Shown piece after piece: positions 52,267 through 61,390 of a stretch of 61,954 nt of DNA (position 1 is the stretch's first letter; every line of letters starts with the position of its first letter). The stretch is from Bacteroidales bacterium (GTDB lineage Bacteria; Bacteroidota; Bacteroidia; Bacteroidales; F082). The notes under the pieces were generated by a model that saw nothing but the letters and a program-made list of their open reading frames with translations, made no database searches and was not told the origin of the DNA. The stretch is taken from positions 1 through 61,954 of the forward strand of contig JAUXMV010000103.1 of NCBI GenBank assembly GCA_030683155.1, read 5' to 3'. The translations under genes and the position numbers were made by a program.

Positions 52267-54312
52267 ATGAAGCGATTTTACAGTGTCTTAGCTATTCTTT
52301 TGTTCTTCTTTTACGCACCTTCTTTTGCGCAATGGACGCCGGATTCAAAACCAGATTACCGCAAACTTCGGTATCTCTCAGAAGAAGAGATGCTCATACC
52401 TGTGCGCACCAATATTGATTTTGCTGAAACACCGCCTCCTCCCGGAAATGTCAGGCTTGTTGGCGAATATGAGCCCATGCAGGCTGTTTTGATCCGTTAT
52501 CCCTTTGGAATTCCTTATACGCTTATACGCGCACTGGCAACTGACATTCAGGTGATTACACTAGTAGCCTCAAACAACGAAGCGAACACCGTACTCAGTT
52601 TGTACCAAAGCAACAACGTAAATACAACCAACTGTACTTTTCTTATTGCCCCTTCCAACTCATACTGGACACGCGACTATGGCCCATGGTTCATCTTTGA
52701 CGGAAATAACCAGCCGGGTATTGTTGATTTTCCTTATAACAGACCACGCCCCAGCGACAACAATGTTCCTCCACGCGTAGCAGAGCATCTCAACATAAAC
52801 CTCTATGGAATGAACCTGATGCATACCGGCGGCAACATGATGTCTGACGGATTCAAAATCGGAGCCTCCACCGACTTGGTATACGATGACAACTTGCAAT
52901 TGTCAAATGCGCAGGTAGCTCAGAAAATGAATGATTACCTGGGGATTGAGCGCTATGATGTTACTATTGACCCGCTTGCCGATTATATCAAACATATTGA
53001 CTGCTGGGGAAAGTATCTTGCTCCGGATAAGATTCTCCTTGGTCAGGTTCCGCCAAACGATCCCAGATACAATGATTTTGAAGCGGTGGCCAATTATTTC
53101 GCTACCACACCCAGTGCCTATGGCTATCCTTATAAAGTTTACAGAGTATATACGCCAGGCGGAACTCCGGCGACACCTTATACAAATTCTCTAATCCTCA
53201 ACAACAAAGTGTTTGTTCCAACAACCGGAAGCCAGCATGATAACGCCGCTATTGCTGTTTATCAGCAAGCAATGCCCGGTTATCAAATTGTTCCGATTCT
53301 GCATAATTCCGGCACTACACGTTGGCAAAATACTGATGCACTGCATTGCCGCACGCATGAAGTGGCCGATCTGGGGATGTTGTTCGTTGAACACATGCCT
53401 TTATATGGTCTTCAAACCTGGCAGGATTCGATTCAGCTCACTGCCGGTATTATTCCTTACACAGGACAGGAACTTCTTGCCGATTCACTTCGTATCTTCT
53501 ACAGTATCAATGGGCAAGACTATAACAGCGTGTCCTTGACGCAATCAAATGAATCTGTTTTTGGAGGTTATCTCAAAAACTATAGTGGAAACGATACCAT
53601 CCGTTATTTCATCGCTGCTGCTGATGCCTCAGGCAGAAGCATCCGCCATCCTTATATGGGCGCTCTCGATCCACATATGTTTGTCCTCGGCGATCAAATG
53701 ATGAACGACATCACCATCACTCCCGATACGCTTTATTTTATTGAAGATCGTTTCGGAAACTTTGTCATTAAAAATCAGACCGCCAATGAGGTGCTGATCG
53801 ACGAAATAATGCCTATTGATGAGGATTATTTTGTAATGCTGCCATCGCTGCCAGAATTCCCTTTTGTGCTTGCGCAGGGCGATTCCCTTGTTGTAGAAGT
53901 TGGAATAAGGCCAGGTGTTTTTGCCTTAAATCCAAACTTGAATTATCTCACCTTCGAAGTTGGTATTGAAACCAATCTCAGTAACAGAACTATTACTCTA
54001 ATGGTGAACGATCAGCTCATAAGTCAGAATCCTGAAACAGCTTTGACAAACTTTTCTGTCAGACCCAACCCATTCAGCGAATCAGTCGTCTTCTCGTTCA
54101 CTTCCCTTGAAAAGCAGGATGTCGAACTGATTATATTTGACGTGCAGGGCCGCAGGTTGTTCAGCAAAATTGTTGCCACCGATAGCAATATGAGCAGCGA
54201 AATCCGCTGGAATGCCAATGAACATAGCGGTCTTTCTGCAAAAAGCGGACTGTATTTCTATCAGCTTAAAACGAATAACTGGCTTCATACCGGAAAAATA
54301 TTACAGTATTAG
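52267..54312 (+). CDS. Secreted peptidylarginine deiminase (PPAD-like) with T9SS sorting domain
   Basis: A 681-residue secreted enzyme: signal peptide (ending SFAQ, residue 22), a PAD_porph/agmatine-deiminase-type catalytic domain to about 375, an Ig-like part, and a C-terminal T9SS sorting domain (RPNPFSESVVFSF, IFDVQGRRLF, SGLYFYQLK). Residues aligning with Porphyromonas gingivalis PPAD, as I recall its numbering, are all present at constant offset: Asp137, Arg159, Arg161, Tyr240, His243, Asp245, Asn307 and nucleophile Cys361 (ALHCRTHE). It should convert peptidyl arginine, probably C-terminal arginine, to citrulline at the cell surface. Start at 52267 gives the signal peptide directly. Confidence 0.88.
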   Translation: MKRFYSVLAILLFFFYAPSFAQWTPDSKPDYRKLRYLSEEEMLIPVRTNIDFAETPPPPGNVRLVGEYEPMQAVLIRYPFGIPYTLIRALATDIQVITLVASNNEANTVLSLYQSNNVNTTNCTFLIAPSNSYWTRDYGPWFIFDGNNQPGIVDFPYNRPRPSDNNVPPRVAEHLNINLYGMNLMHTGGNMMSDGFKIGASTDLVYDDNLQLSNAQVAQKMNDYLGIERYDVTIDPLADYIKHIDCWGKYLAPDKILLGQVPPNDPRYNDFEAVANYFATTPSAYGYPYKVYRVYTPGGTPATPYTNSLILNNKVFVPTTGSQHDNAAIAVYQQAMPGYQIVPILHNSGTTRWQNTDALHCRTHEVADLGMLFVEHMPLYGLQTWQDSIQLTAGIIPYTGQELLADSLRIFYSINGQDYNSVSLTQSNESVFGGYLKNYSGNDTIRYFIAAADASGRSIRHPYMGALDPHMFVLGDQMMNDITITPDTLYFIEDRFGNFVIKNQTANEVLIDEIMPIDEDYFVMLPSLPEFPFVLAQGDSLVVEVGIRPGVFALNPNLNYLTFEVGIETNLSNRTITLMVNDQLISQNPETALTNFSVRPNPFSESVVFSFTSLEKQDVELIIFDVQGRRLFSKIVATDSNMSSEIRWNANEHSGLSAKSGLYFYQLKTNNWLHTGKILQY

Positions 54313-54341
54313 AAAATTAAAAACCAGATACTTTTCTAATT

Positions 54342-54377
54342 GAAAATGCCTGACTGCAAAAACAGTCAGGCATTTTC
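54342..54377. terminator. Bidirectional intrinsic terminator
   Basis: AAAATGCCTGACTG (54343-54356) and CAGTCAGGCATTTT (54363-54376) form a 14-bp perfect stem with a 6-nt A-rich loop. It serves the deiminase gene and, on the other strand, the SPOR/small membrane protein transcript. Confidence 0.9.
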
Positions 54378-54397
54378 GTTGCAGGAAAACCAAGCAA

Positions 54398-54517
54398 TCA
54401 GACAAGAATTTGCGAAAGATAAATTGCTGCTGCCAAAGCAATTACGATAATCCAAAAAGTTACTGTTTTTGGCAGGTCATCTCTTTCAGGCTGATAGTCA
54501 AAATCACTGTTGCTCAT
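54398..54517 (-). CDS. 39-residue single-pass membrane protein
   Basis: A short frame not usually called: a polar, acidic head (MSNSDFDYQPERDDLPK) followed by one hydrophobic helix (TFWIIVIALAAAIYLSQILV). It lies 71 bp after the SPOR gene and 21 bp before a strong terminator, so it is inside a transcript. The head-then-helix design and exact fit between the gene end and the terminator support a real gene; no family is recognised. Confidence 0.6.
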   Translation of the reverse strand: MSNSDFDYQPERDDLPKTVTFWIIVIALAAAIYLSQILV

Positions 54518-54588
54518 TTTTTATTCTGTTGATTTTTTTAATTTCTATGCAAAAATAGGCTATTTAAACAAAAAATTCAATTTTGTTA

Positions 54589-55809
54589 CTACCTGGTTTT
54601 AGGAAAAGCGGCCTGTCTTTGTCCGTTTTCAAAGTATACGATGAAGGCATCAGTAACACCATTCTCATCCCGGACGATATTACGGCTTCGTGCAGCCTCA
54701 TTGTAGGTCGCAAAAGAACCAACGGTGTAAATAAACATCCCGTTGTACATGTCTTGTTTTATTTCAGCAGCATCCATTTTAAACCGTTTGGCTAAGGCTG
54801 TAATATCAGCCGCTTTCTTTCCATTGGCAAGAATCTGAACGCGGTATTCTGCATCTTTGATTGCTGAAGCCGGCGGGATTTCAGTGACAGTTTTAACCAC
54901 AGTTTCTTTTTCAAAGTCTGTGGTGTCTACAACAACTTTCTCCACAACAACTTCTTTTTCAACCGGATCTGCTTCGATTACTTTATTCAATAAAAGCCAG
55001 CTGTCGTCAATAACTTTTTTAACGGTATCTGCTTCTTTTTCCGGGATTTGCGTTTTAGGTACTTCCGGAAGGTTTCTGATACTACCCGGACGCTTGCCAA
55101 AAGAATACTTAAGGCCTAAAGTAGTATAGTTGTAAATATCATATTTGAAACCATCGGCTTTCAAATCGAAATTGTCGGTTGCAAGCGCTCTGTTGGCAGT
55201 CTCGAAACGAATTGATAAATTTGGACTGAGCGGTATATCAAGGCCTATACCGCCTAGTAAAAAAGCATCCATTTGTGTTCCACCGATGCCATTGCCGTTT
55301 CCGTATCCGGCGCTTGCGAGTTCGTTACCCGTACTCAACTGATATAATTTCGCGTTATAACTGGCTATTCCGCCACCCAAAACGATATAAAAATCAGCAA
55401 AAAGCTTTGTGTCATAGCCTGAAATCAGGTTAATAGGGTAGAAGAGTGCCGTTGCATTGGCTTCGTAGACAAAAGATTGAAAATGAATATCGCTGATGCG
55501 TCTTGTGCCAACAACATGTGAATAGGCTGCCTGAAACCGGGCAGCAAAGGATGCGGAAAACCGGCGTTCAAGACCAATATCTGCAACATAGCGCAATTCG
55601 CTTCTGTTGGTGGTAACTGGTAAAACAGGATTTTGCTTTACATCGCCAAAAAAAATTGAAGTGCCGCCCGATGCTGAAATAATCCAGCTTGAAAGCGAAT
55701 TTTTACTATCACTTCTTCCTGAGCTTTCAACACTTTGCTGAGCCTTGATGTTGCTGCTAAAAGCTATAAAAAACAAAACGGCCAGGATGTATTTTACAGA
55801 ATTGGTCAT
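54589..55809 (-). CDS. Outer-membrane beta-barrel protein with C-terminal SPOR domain
   Basis: A 406-residue protein: signal peptide (ending IKAQ, residue 24), an N-terminal eight-strand-like outer-membrane domain (ISASGGTSIFFGDVKQNP, LRYVADIGLERRFSASFAARFQAAY, TTLGLKYSFGKRPGS), an acidic valine-rich linker (VVEKVVVDTTDFEKETVVKTV), and a SPOR-type domain (YRVQILANGKKAADITALAKRF, YTVGSFATYNEAARSRNIV). SPOR domains bind peptidoglycan lacking stem peptides, so the protein probably ties the outer membrane to the cell wall. Confidence 0.88.
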   Translation of the reverse strand: MTNSVKYILAVLFFIAFSSNIKAQQSVESSGRSDSKNSLSSWIISASGGTSIFFGDVKQNPVLPVTTNRSELRYVADIGLERRFSASFAARFQAAYSHVVGTRRISDIHFQSFVYEANATALFYPINLISGYDTKLFADFYIVLGGGIASYNAKLYQLSTGNELASAGYGNGNGIGGTQMDAFLLGGIGLDIPLSPNLSIRFETANRALATDNFDLKADGFKYDIYNYTTLGLKYSFGKRPGSIRNLPEVPKTQIPEKEADTVKKVIDDSWLLLNKVIEADPVEKEVVVEKVVVDTTDFEKETVVKTVTEIPPASAIKDAEYRVQILANGKKAADITALAKRFKMDAAEIKQDMYNGMFIYTVGSFATYNEAARSRNIVRDENGVTDAFIVYFENGQRQAAFPKTR

Positions 55810-56472
55810 ATGCGGATAATTTTGGCACTAAATTACCATAATATTAATATTAACACCAAATCAAATTTAATAAGCCTACAAAAAAGTCTTGTCTCAAATC
55901 AAAAACAAACGACTTGATTCAGGGGCTTCTCGGTTCTGATCTCTCACATCCCAGATTGGAAGACAGTTACCATCCTGCCCAACAAGTCTTGTTCTCGCTA
56001 TTGATGCACACCACTTTTGCCAAATTTATCCTGAGAATTCGGGAGTAAATGCCTATGCTACATGTAAATAATCCAATGAAACAAAAATATTGATGGCTTC
56101 GAAAGGACAATATTGAATGTGAAGGGGGTATTACATTTGTTTTTACTACGCAATATGTTTATTAGCAAAATGCACTATTACACTCCGAAAATAATTTTGA
56201 CTTGAAAAACTAAGCGTAATTATCATTTTTTTCACTTCAAAACACTTGATTTTTTTTCAAGATGGAAGTAATTTTGCCACATATCTCCTGCTTGATGCTA
56301 ATGCATTGCTATATTGATAAATACGGTCTTTTCAAACATGGAAAGAGGCAGTATTCTCACCCTCTAAAACAATTTCATTACTGGCATCGTCAATTAGCTT
56401 TACCCGTTACATGCAATAGGATTATGTAAGAGCTTTCATAAAAATCAGAATTTAATTTTAATCTTATTCAAA
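55810..56472. other. Non-coding region of about 660 bp
   Basis: No credible gene on either strand. Near 55840 the minus strand has TAATTTAG, a near-match to a -7 box for the SPOR gene. The rest has mixed composition without repeats or hairpins that I can see; a decayed gene is possible but not demonstrable by eye. Confidence 0.4.
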
Positions 56473-57333
56473 ATGAATCTAAAAGTCATAATAAGAACGA
56501 TTCTTGGTAATTCATTCTACTTGCCTTTTTTGCTTTTCTCCATTCAACCTTTACAGGCACAAAATAATGATAACATCCTAAACAATCTTTCTAACTTTTT
56601 GGGTGTTTCTTCATTTAAAGGAGGAGCGCAAAGCGTCCAAAGACATATAAATCAATATGGCAATTGCCATGCGATAGCTCCTACCAACTGGTTAATTACC
56701 GGAACACGGAGGGAAGGAGATGCTTTGGATATCATCAGTTCTGATGGTAGGTTAGCTGTTGGTTATTTAATTACGGGTGTTCAAGGGAATTTAACTACAG
56801 GATATTACAGTTATCAGTATGCAAATCCTGAAACATACCTCAGTTTCATTCTATCTGAAAATGGCGCGAAAAATGTTTCTTACGGCCAAGTTTTTCAAGA
56901 TCATTTAGGTTACATGATTCTTCCTTTCGAAATAAATCAATCACCGCCCGTAAAGGGAGTCGTTTTCTATCGTGTTTGGTCGATTCCAGGTGATCCATAT
57001 GGTTATATTATTTCCATGCGCCTGGCAAAAGGACTTGAATCAGTTTGGAAAACTCATGGTAATCAGGCAATTGCCGTAGCGCTTTCGATTCGTTGTAATA
57101 AACAGTTAATTGTTCAGGATAACAGTAGTTCCCAAAATACAACTGACAAAAGAGTAGAATCCGAATACAATATGCAGCTAGGTATGGAATATGCCCATGA
57201 TCCTGTTACCGGTGAAAACTACTGGGTCAATCCTTCGACTGACTTTAACGAAACAGGATTGTATGGTCCTGGTTATTACAAATCTGTGGGTAACGAAACA
57301 AAAAAACTGAAGAATGGACGAAGCGATAATTAG
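56473..57333 (+). CDS. Orphan secreted protein, function unknown
   Basis: A 286-residue protein with a signal peptide (ending LQAQ, about residue 30) and no other membrane segment. I recognise no domain. Features: NCHAIAPTNWLITGTRREGDALDI early, a middle similar in rhythm to beta-sandwich proteins (GYMILPFEIN, GVVFYRVWSIPGDPYGYI), and a C-terminal Gly/Tyr/Asn-rich segment (DPVTGENYWVNPSTDFNETG, GPGYYK). The upstream spacer is long and its codon use is AT-rich, so it may be acquired. Role unknown. Confidence 0.72.
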   Translation: MNLKVIIRTILGNSFYLPFLLFSIQPLQAQNNDNILNNLSNFLGVSSFKGGAQSVQRHINQYGNCHAIAPTNWLITGTRREGDALDIISSDGRLAVGYLITGVQGNLTTGYYSYQYANPETYLSFILSENGAKNVSYGQVFQDHLGYMILPFEINQSPPVKGVVFYRVWSIPGDPYGYIISMRLAKGLESVWKTHGNQAIAVALSIRCNKQLIVQDNSSSQNTTDKRVESEYNMQLGMEYAHDPVTGENYWVNPSTDFNETGLYGPGYYKSVGNETKKLKNGRSDN

Positions 57334-57539
57334 TTGAACAAAGCAATGAAAAGAATTATTTGTTCCTCCATCAAAACCTTTGATTCCATCATCTCTCAGT
57401 TCTGAAACCAATTAGGTATCTGCAATAGTCCAATCCATGTTGGTTAAAATTCAAAGTGGTATACAATCATTTGTAATTACCGTTGATACAAATTGCTCAA
57501 TGTTGTAGAATTTCATTCTCAAAAACCCGTATAAAATTA

Positions 57540-57547
57540 TAATTTTG
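57540..57547 (+). promoter_or_regulatory. -7 box of dut
   Basis: TAATTTTG at 57540-57547 fits TAnnTTTG, 27 bp before the dut ATG. No clear -33 element. Confidence 0.5.
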
Positions 57548-57574
57548 TGAAATTATTCTCATCACTCATTTTTT

Positions 57575-58006
57575 ATGGAGATAAAAATTGTAAATCATTC
57601 TGATAATCCTGTGCCTTGCTATGAAACAATGGCTTCTGCAGGAATGGATCTGCGTGCAAACCTAAAAGAAGCAGTTATATTAATGCCCATGCATCGTGCC
57701 TTAATTCCAACCGGATTGTTCATCAGTTTGCCAGTTGGTTTCGAAGCGCAGGTCAGACCCAGAAGCGGTCTTGCAATCAAGCATGGTGTTACTGTGCTAA
57801 ACTCTCCCGGAACAATAGATGCTGATTATCGGGGTGAAATAAAGGTGATTTTAATAAACCTGTCAGCTGAGCCATTTACAATTCAGCATAGCGACAGGAT
57901 TGCCCAGATGATTATCAGTCGGCATGAAAAAGCACAATGGATACAAGTAGATCAGCTCGATGAAACCGAAAGAGGAAGCGGTGGATTTGGACATACAGGG
58001 AAATAG
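57575..58006 (+). CDS. dut: Deoxyuridine 5'-triphosphate nucleotidohydrolase (dUTPase)
   Basis: A 143-residue trimeric dUTPase, hydrolysing dUTP to dUMP and so keeping uracil out of DNA. All five family motifs are present: [43 protein letters not shown] and the C-terminal [11 protein letters not shown]. Length is normal. Stand-alone gene. Confidence 0.97.
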   Translation: MEIKIVNHSDNPVPCYETMASAGMDLRANLKEAVILMPMHRALIPTGLFISLPVGFEAQVRPRSGLAIKHGVTVLNSPGTIDADYRGEIKVILINLSAEPFTIQHSDRIAQMIISRHEKAQWIQVDQLDETERGSGGFGHTGK

Positions 58007-58072
58007 GTTTGATTTGAAGTTTTCGTGCGATCCTTCCTCTCTTTTGAGAAAAACAAAAATTCTTCTGTTTGA

Positions 58073-58414
58073 TTATTTTCCAAGTTTGAATTTATTGCCT
58101 TCTGGAAAAAACACTAGCTTTTGGCCATAATAATGAATCTGAACCTGCTCCAGTTTGCCTGTAAATGGAAGATTGTTTTTATCTCTAAACTGTGCCAGAT
58201 GTATAAGAACACCAATGCGAGAGGCAATTTTTTCAAAACCGTGCTCAAATTGCTGCTTTTTTTCATTCATCACTACCACCTTTACCGGCCCTTTTGATCC
58301 TTTTCCATTGTTGTAAACAACAATTTCTTCCCTGTCAGGATCGTGATAATGATAAGAAAGATCAAATGAGGACAAATCCGGATTCCCTTTATTGAAACGT
58401 GAAAAGATACTCAT
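58073..58414 (-). CDS. Hypothetical protein
   Basis: A 113-residue soluble protein without signal peptide or recognised domain. Composition is basic and beta-rich (SYHYHDPDREEIVVYNNGKGSKGPVKVVV, ending LVFFPEGNKFKLGK). The frame is well shaped, has an ATG start and codon use like its neighbours, so I accept it as a gene. No functional clue from its position between dut and a metal-linked operon. Confidence 0.6.
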   Translation of the reverse strand: MSIFSRFNKGNPDLSSFDLSYHYHDPDREEIVVYNNGKGSKGPVKVVVMNEKKQQFEHGFEKIASRIGVLIHLAQFRDKNNLPFTGKLEQVQIHYYGQKLVFFPEGNKFKLGK

Positions 58415-58576
58415 GAATAGTTGGTTGTTAGGGTTGTTGTTTTTTGCTTATCAGGATGCAAATATAGATTTAAACACTACGGAAAATTTATTGTAATCAA
58501 ATATTTAATAAGCAGACAACATTTTTTTGACAGAAACATCTCGGGTGAAAAGGTAATCTGAAATAACAATAAATAA

Positions 58577-58611
58577 TAAGTGGACTTAATCATCATTTGT
58601 AAGTCCACTTA
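58577..58611. repeat. Perfect 12-bp inverted repeat downstream of HMA gene
   Basis: TAAGTGGACTTA (58577-58588) and TAAGTCCACTTA (58600-58611) with an 11-nt loop. Each arm is itself near-palindromic. It lies about 75 bp past the stop of the HMA gene and probably acts as its terminator, though the T run is weak. Confidence 0.6.
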
Positions 58612-58684
58612 ATTTGAATGAAATCCAGATTGTTTCAGCCGGATTTATCCTGAAGAAATGAGGGTGTTATTGTTAGTCTTTCAC

Positions 58685-59041
58685 TCAGTGCGGGTCATTG
58701 CCCTTTTGGCAACAGGCCGGCAATCTGTCATGTGCTTTCTGATCTGCTAAAAGATCATCTGCATCGTAACCAATTTTAGTGATGGCCTTCTTGAGTTTCT
58801 CCTTGTCATTCTTTCCCTTGCGAAACTCAATCGTGATGATCTTGGTTTCTTCATCCAACGAGACGGATTTAACGCCTTTTTCGAATGCGAGATTTTTCTC
58901 CAGCCTGTCTTTACACATGCCGCAGATGGCCGATGTTTGGATTTCCACCTTTTCAAATTTGCTTTCTGCATCCTGAGCGGTCAATGCAGTACTACCCAAA
59001 ACAAAAAGCAAAAGGATTATAACTGATTTAAAATTTTTCAT
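58685..59041 (-). CDS. Periplasmic heavy-metal-associated (HMA) domain protein
   Basis: A 118-residue protein with a signal peptide (ending LTAQ, residue 22) and an HMA fold whose metal site is CGMC in SAICGMCKDRLEKNL. The C-terminal tail adds a CC pair and histidines (AHDRLPACCQKGNDPH), further thiol ligands. It probably binds copper, mercury or a similar soft metal in the periplasm. It follows the TonB receptor by 69 bp on the same strand, suggesting that the receptor and this chaperone handle the same metal. Confidence 0.88.
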   Translation of the reverse strand: MKNFKSVIILLLFVLGSTALTAQDAESKFEKVEIQTSAICGMCKDRLEKNLAFEKGVKSVSLDEETKIITIEFRKGKNDKEKLKKAITKIGYDADDLLADQKAHDRLPACCQKGNDPH

Positions 59042-59110
59042 TTTCTGTTGATGTTATTGTTATCTATAATTTTTCATTGTGCCTTGCAGAATTTCTTTTA
59101 CATCAGCACT

Positions 59111-61324
59111 TTATTCTATGGTATACCTCAAACCGGCATAAATCTTGATTCCAGAAACAGGCCCCCAGACCATTGAAGAGTCGAAATGGCTTCCAAAAGG
59201 GTTTTCTGCCGAAATAATCGGATGATCCTGTTTGAAGTTGGTCAGGTTTTCACTGCCGAGATACATATTCCACTTGCGGTAGAACTTTGTAACCTGCGCA
59301 TGGATAATGGTGTACGAAGGTGAAATGGTTTCGCGCTGATGTATTTCCGGATAGCTTTCTGTGCTGGGTAATCGGGTTTGTCCGTTGAATTGTGTTGTGA
59401 AATCAAACTGCCATTTTTTGAGGTTGGTAACATACGAAAGACTTACCAAACCCTTGTATTTGTTCACAAGTGGCTTTTCGAGCAGGCTGTTGTCAAAAGT
59501 CATTTTAACGTCGTTCAACCTGAAGGCCGCTGTAAGATCTAATCCTTTAACGAGTTCATAGTTGGCTTCGACCTGAAAACTGTTTGAATAGGAACTGCCC
59601 TCCAGATTGTAGATCTGTATGAGTTCGATGTCGGAATCGCGGTCGACGATCACCTGATTGATGAAGTCGGTGCGGTAAAGGTCTGCATTGATGGTAAGCT
59701 CCCTGTTGCCAATCAAAATATGCTGACTCAGGTTAACGCCATAGTTCCATGCTTCTTCCATGGCCGGTGTATTTCTGAAAACAATCCTTCGTGCTGATGC
59801 AAGCAATGAAGTGTTTTCGGCCAACACATTTGTGGAGCGGTATCCTTTTCCTGCCGATGCCCTGAAAATCGTGTTATCAGTAAAATTGTATCTGAAATGC
59901 ATGCGGGGTGTAAAAAACAGACCATATTCATTGTGATGGTCTGCTCTGAGTCCGGCAATGAAGTTCAGCTTTTCGCCGTCGCTGAAACTGTATTGAAAAA
60001 ATGCTCCGGGAACTCTTTCTGTTCGTGCGAAAATACTGTCGTTCAACTGCTCATTGTACTGGTCATATACAAAACTGAAACCTGTGGTATAGGTGTGCAT
60101 GGTGTTTCCAATAAATGACTGAAAAAGCGCATTTCCATAATAGGAATTTTGGCGTGCGTCATAATCTTTAAGACCAAAGAAAGAATTCAGGTTATGATAA
60201 GTATATTGTTGTTGTATTCCTAAACTCGTTGCCGGTCTGTTGCGGAAAATGTAACCTGTTTTCAGAAATGCTTCAACGCGGTCAGTAAGGAGTTCAACCC
60301 CATAGCCATTTGTCAGATCTCTTGGTTTTTCGGGGTCAAAGCTTAGCTGTCCTCCACGACGGTCTTCTTTCATGGCTTTGATGCCAAATTGAAACTCGAA
60401 GCTTTCCGCATTATAATCCCAACGGTTAAAAAAATTGTACTGAGTGTAGAGCGGCTCATCGAGAAATCCGTCGTGGTTCATGTCCTGTTTACTGCCATTG
60501 AGGCTTACATGTCCGAGCACCATGGTTTGTAATTTCTCTGAAGGGCTCAGGCGCACATTGAAATTACCTTCCGAACGACCCATATGGTTTTGATAGAGAT
60601 TCAGAAAAAACCGTTCACTGTCTCTTGGTTTCTTATACTCAACATTGATCTGTCCGCTGATGGATTCATAGCCGTTCAGCACCGAAGATGTTCCCTTGGA
60701 AACCTGAATGCTTTCCATCCAGCTGCCCGGAATATAGCCCAAGCCGAAACTGTTGGCCAGACCACGCATACTTGGCATGTTTTCGCTCATCATCTGTGTG
60801 TAAATTCCAGACAAACCCAGCAGTTCAATCTGTTTGGCGCCAGTAACGGCATCGCTGTAGGAAACATCAACGCTGGCACTTGTTTCAAAGCTTTCGGAAA
60901 GGTTGCAGCATGCAGCACGTTGTAATTCACCTGAAGTGATGGTTATTGCATTTACTGTGCTCATCCTCGAAACATAATTTGTTTTGGCACGTGTTGTCAC
61001 TTCCACTTCTGAAAGCGTTAATGGCTGTTGCATTATATGTTTCAAGGGTTTGCCGTCAGCATGGTAATGAAGACTGTCGTTGGCATAACCGACAAAACTA
61101 AAAATTAAATGGTGGGCGCCCTTGGGTGTATCAAGGCTGAATGCTCCTTTGGCATCGGAAACAGTTCCCTTTTGTGTGCCTTCCCAGAAAATATTTACCC
61201 CTGGCAAAGGCAGCGTGTCATTGTTTATGCTCTCATAAACAAAGCCTTTTACTTTCTGTGCAAAACTTTGTTGTGAGATCATGAATATTGCCAGCAATGA
61301 CAATATCCGAATATAATTATTCAT
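59111..61324 (-). CDS. TonB-dependent receptor, metal-linked
   Basis: A 737-residue outer-membrane receptor with signal peptide (ending SFAQ), a carboxypeptidase-like N-terminal domain (VKGFVYESINNDTLPLPGVNIFW), a plug (about 110-230) and a barrel ending in LRYTIE. The plug has a CC pair in RAACCNLSESFETSASVDVSYSD and a methionine-rich loop (YTQMMSENMPSMRG), both plausible soft-metal ligands. It is flanked by an HMA protein and a HYC/CC protein on the same strand. Uptake or sensing of a copper-like metal or metallophore is likely but inferred. Confidence 0.92.
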   Translation of the reverse strand: MNNYIRILSLLAIFMISQQSFAQKVKGFVYESINNDTLPLPGVNIFWEGTQKGTVSDAKGAFSLDTPKGAHHLIFSFVGYANDSLHYHADGKPLKHIMQQPLTLSEVEVTTRAKTNYVSRMSTVNAITITSGELQRAACCNLSESFETSASVDVSYSDAVTGAKQIELLGLSGIYTQMMSENMPSMRGLANSFGLGYIPGSWMESIQVSKGTSSVLNGYESISGQINVEYKKPRDSERFFLNLYQNHMGRSEGNFNVRLSPSEKLQTMVLGHVSLNGSKQDMNHDGFLDEPLYTQYNFFNRWDYNAESFEFQFGIKAMKEDRRGGQLSFDPEKPRDLTNGYGVELLTDRVEAFLKTGYIFRNRPATSLGIQQQYTYHNLNSFFGLKDYDARQNSYYGNALFQSFIGNTMHTYTTGFSFVYDQYNEQLNDSIFARTERVPGAFFQYSFSDGEKLNFIAGLRADHHNEYGLFFTPRMHFRYNFTDNTIFRASAGKGYRSTNVLAENTSLLASARRIVFRNTPAMEEAWNYGVNLSQHILIGNRELTINADLYRTDFINQVIVDRDSDIELIQIYNLEGSSYSNSFQVEANYELVKGLDLTAAFRLNDVKMTFDNSLLEKPLVNKYKGLVSLSYVTNLKKWQFDFTTQFNGQTRLPSTESYPEIHQRETISPSYTIIHAQVTKFYRKWNMYLGSENLTNFKQDHPIISAENPFGSHFDSSMVWGPVSGIKIYAGLRYTIE

Positions 61325-61390
61325 GGTAACTATGCTTTAATCGTAAAAAAAAATGAAATGGATGCTCAGAAATTTTTGAGCGATGATGGA

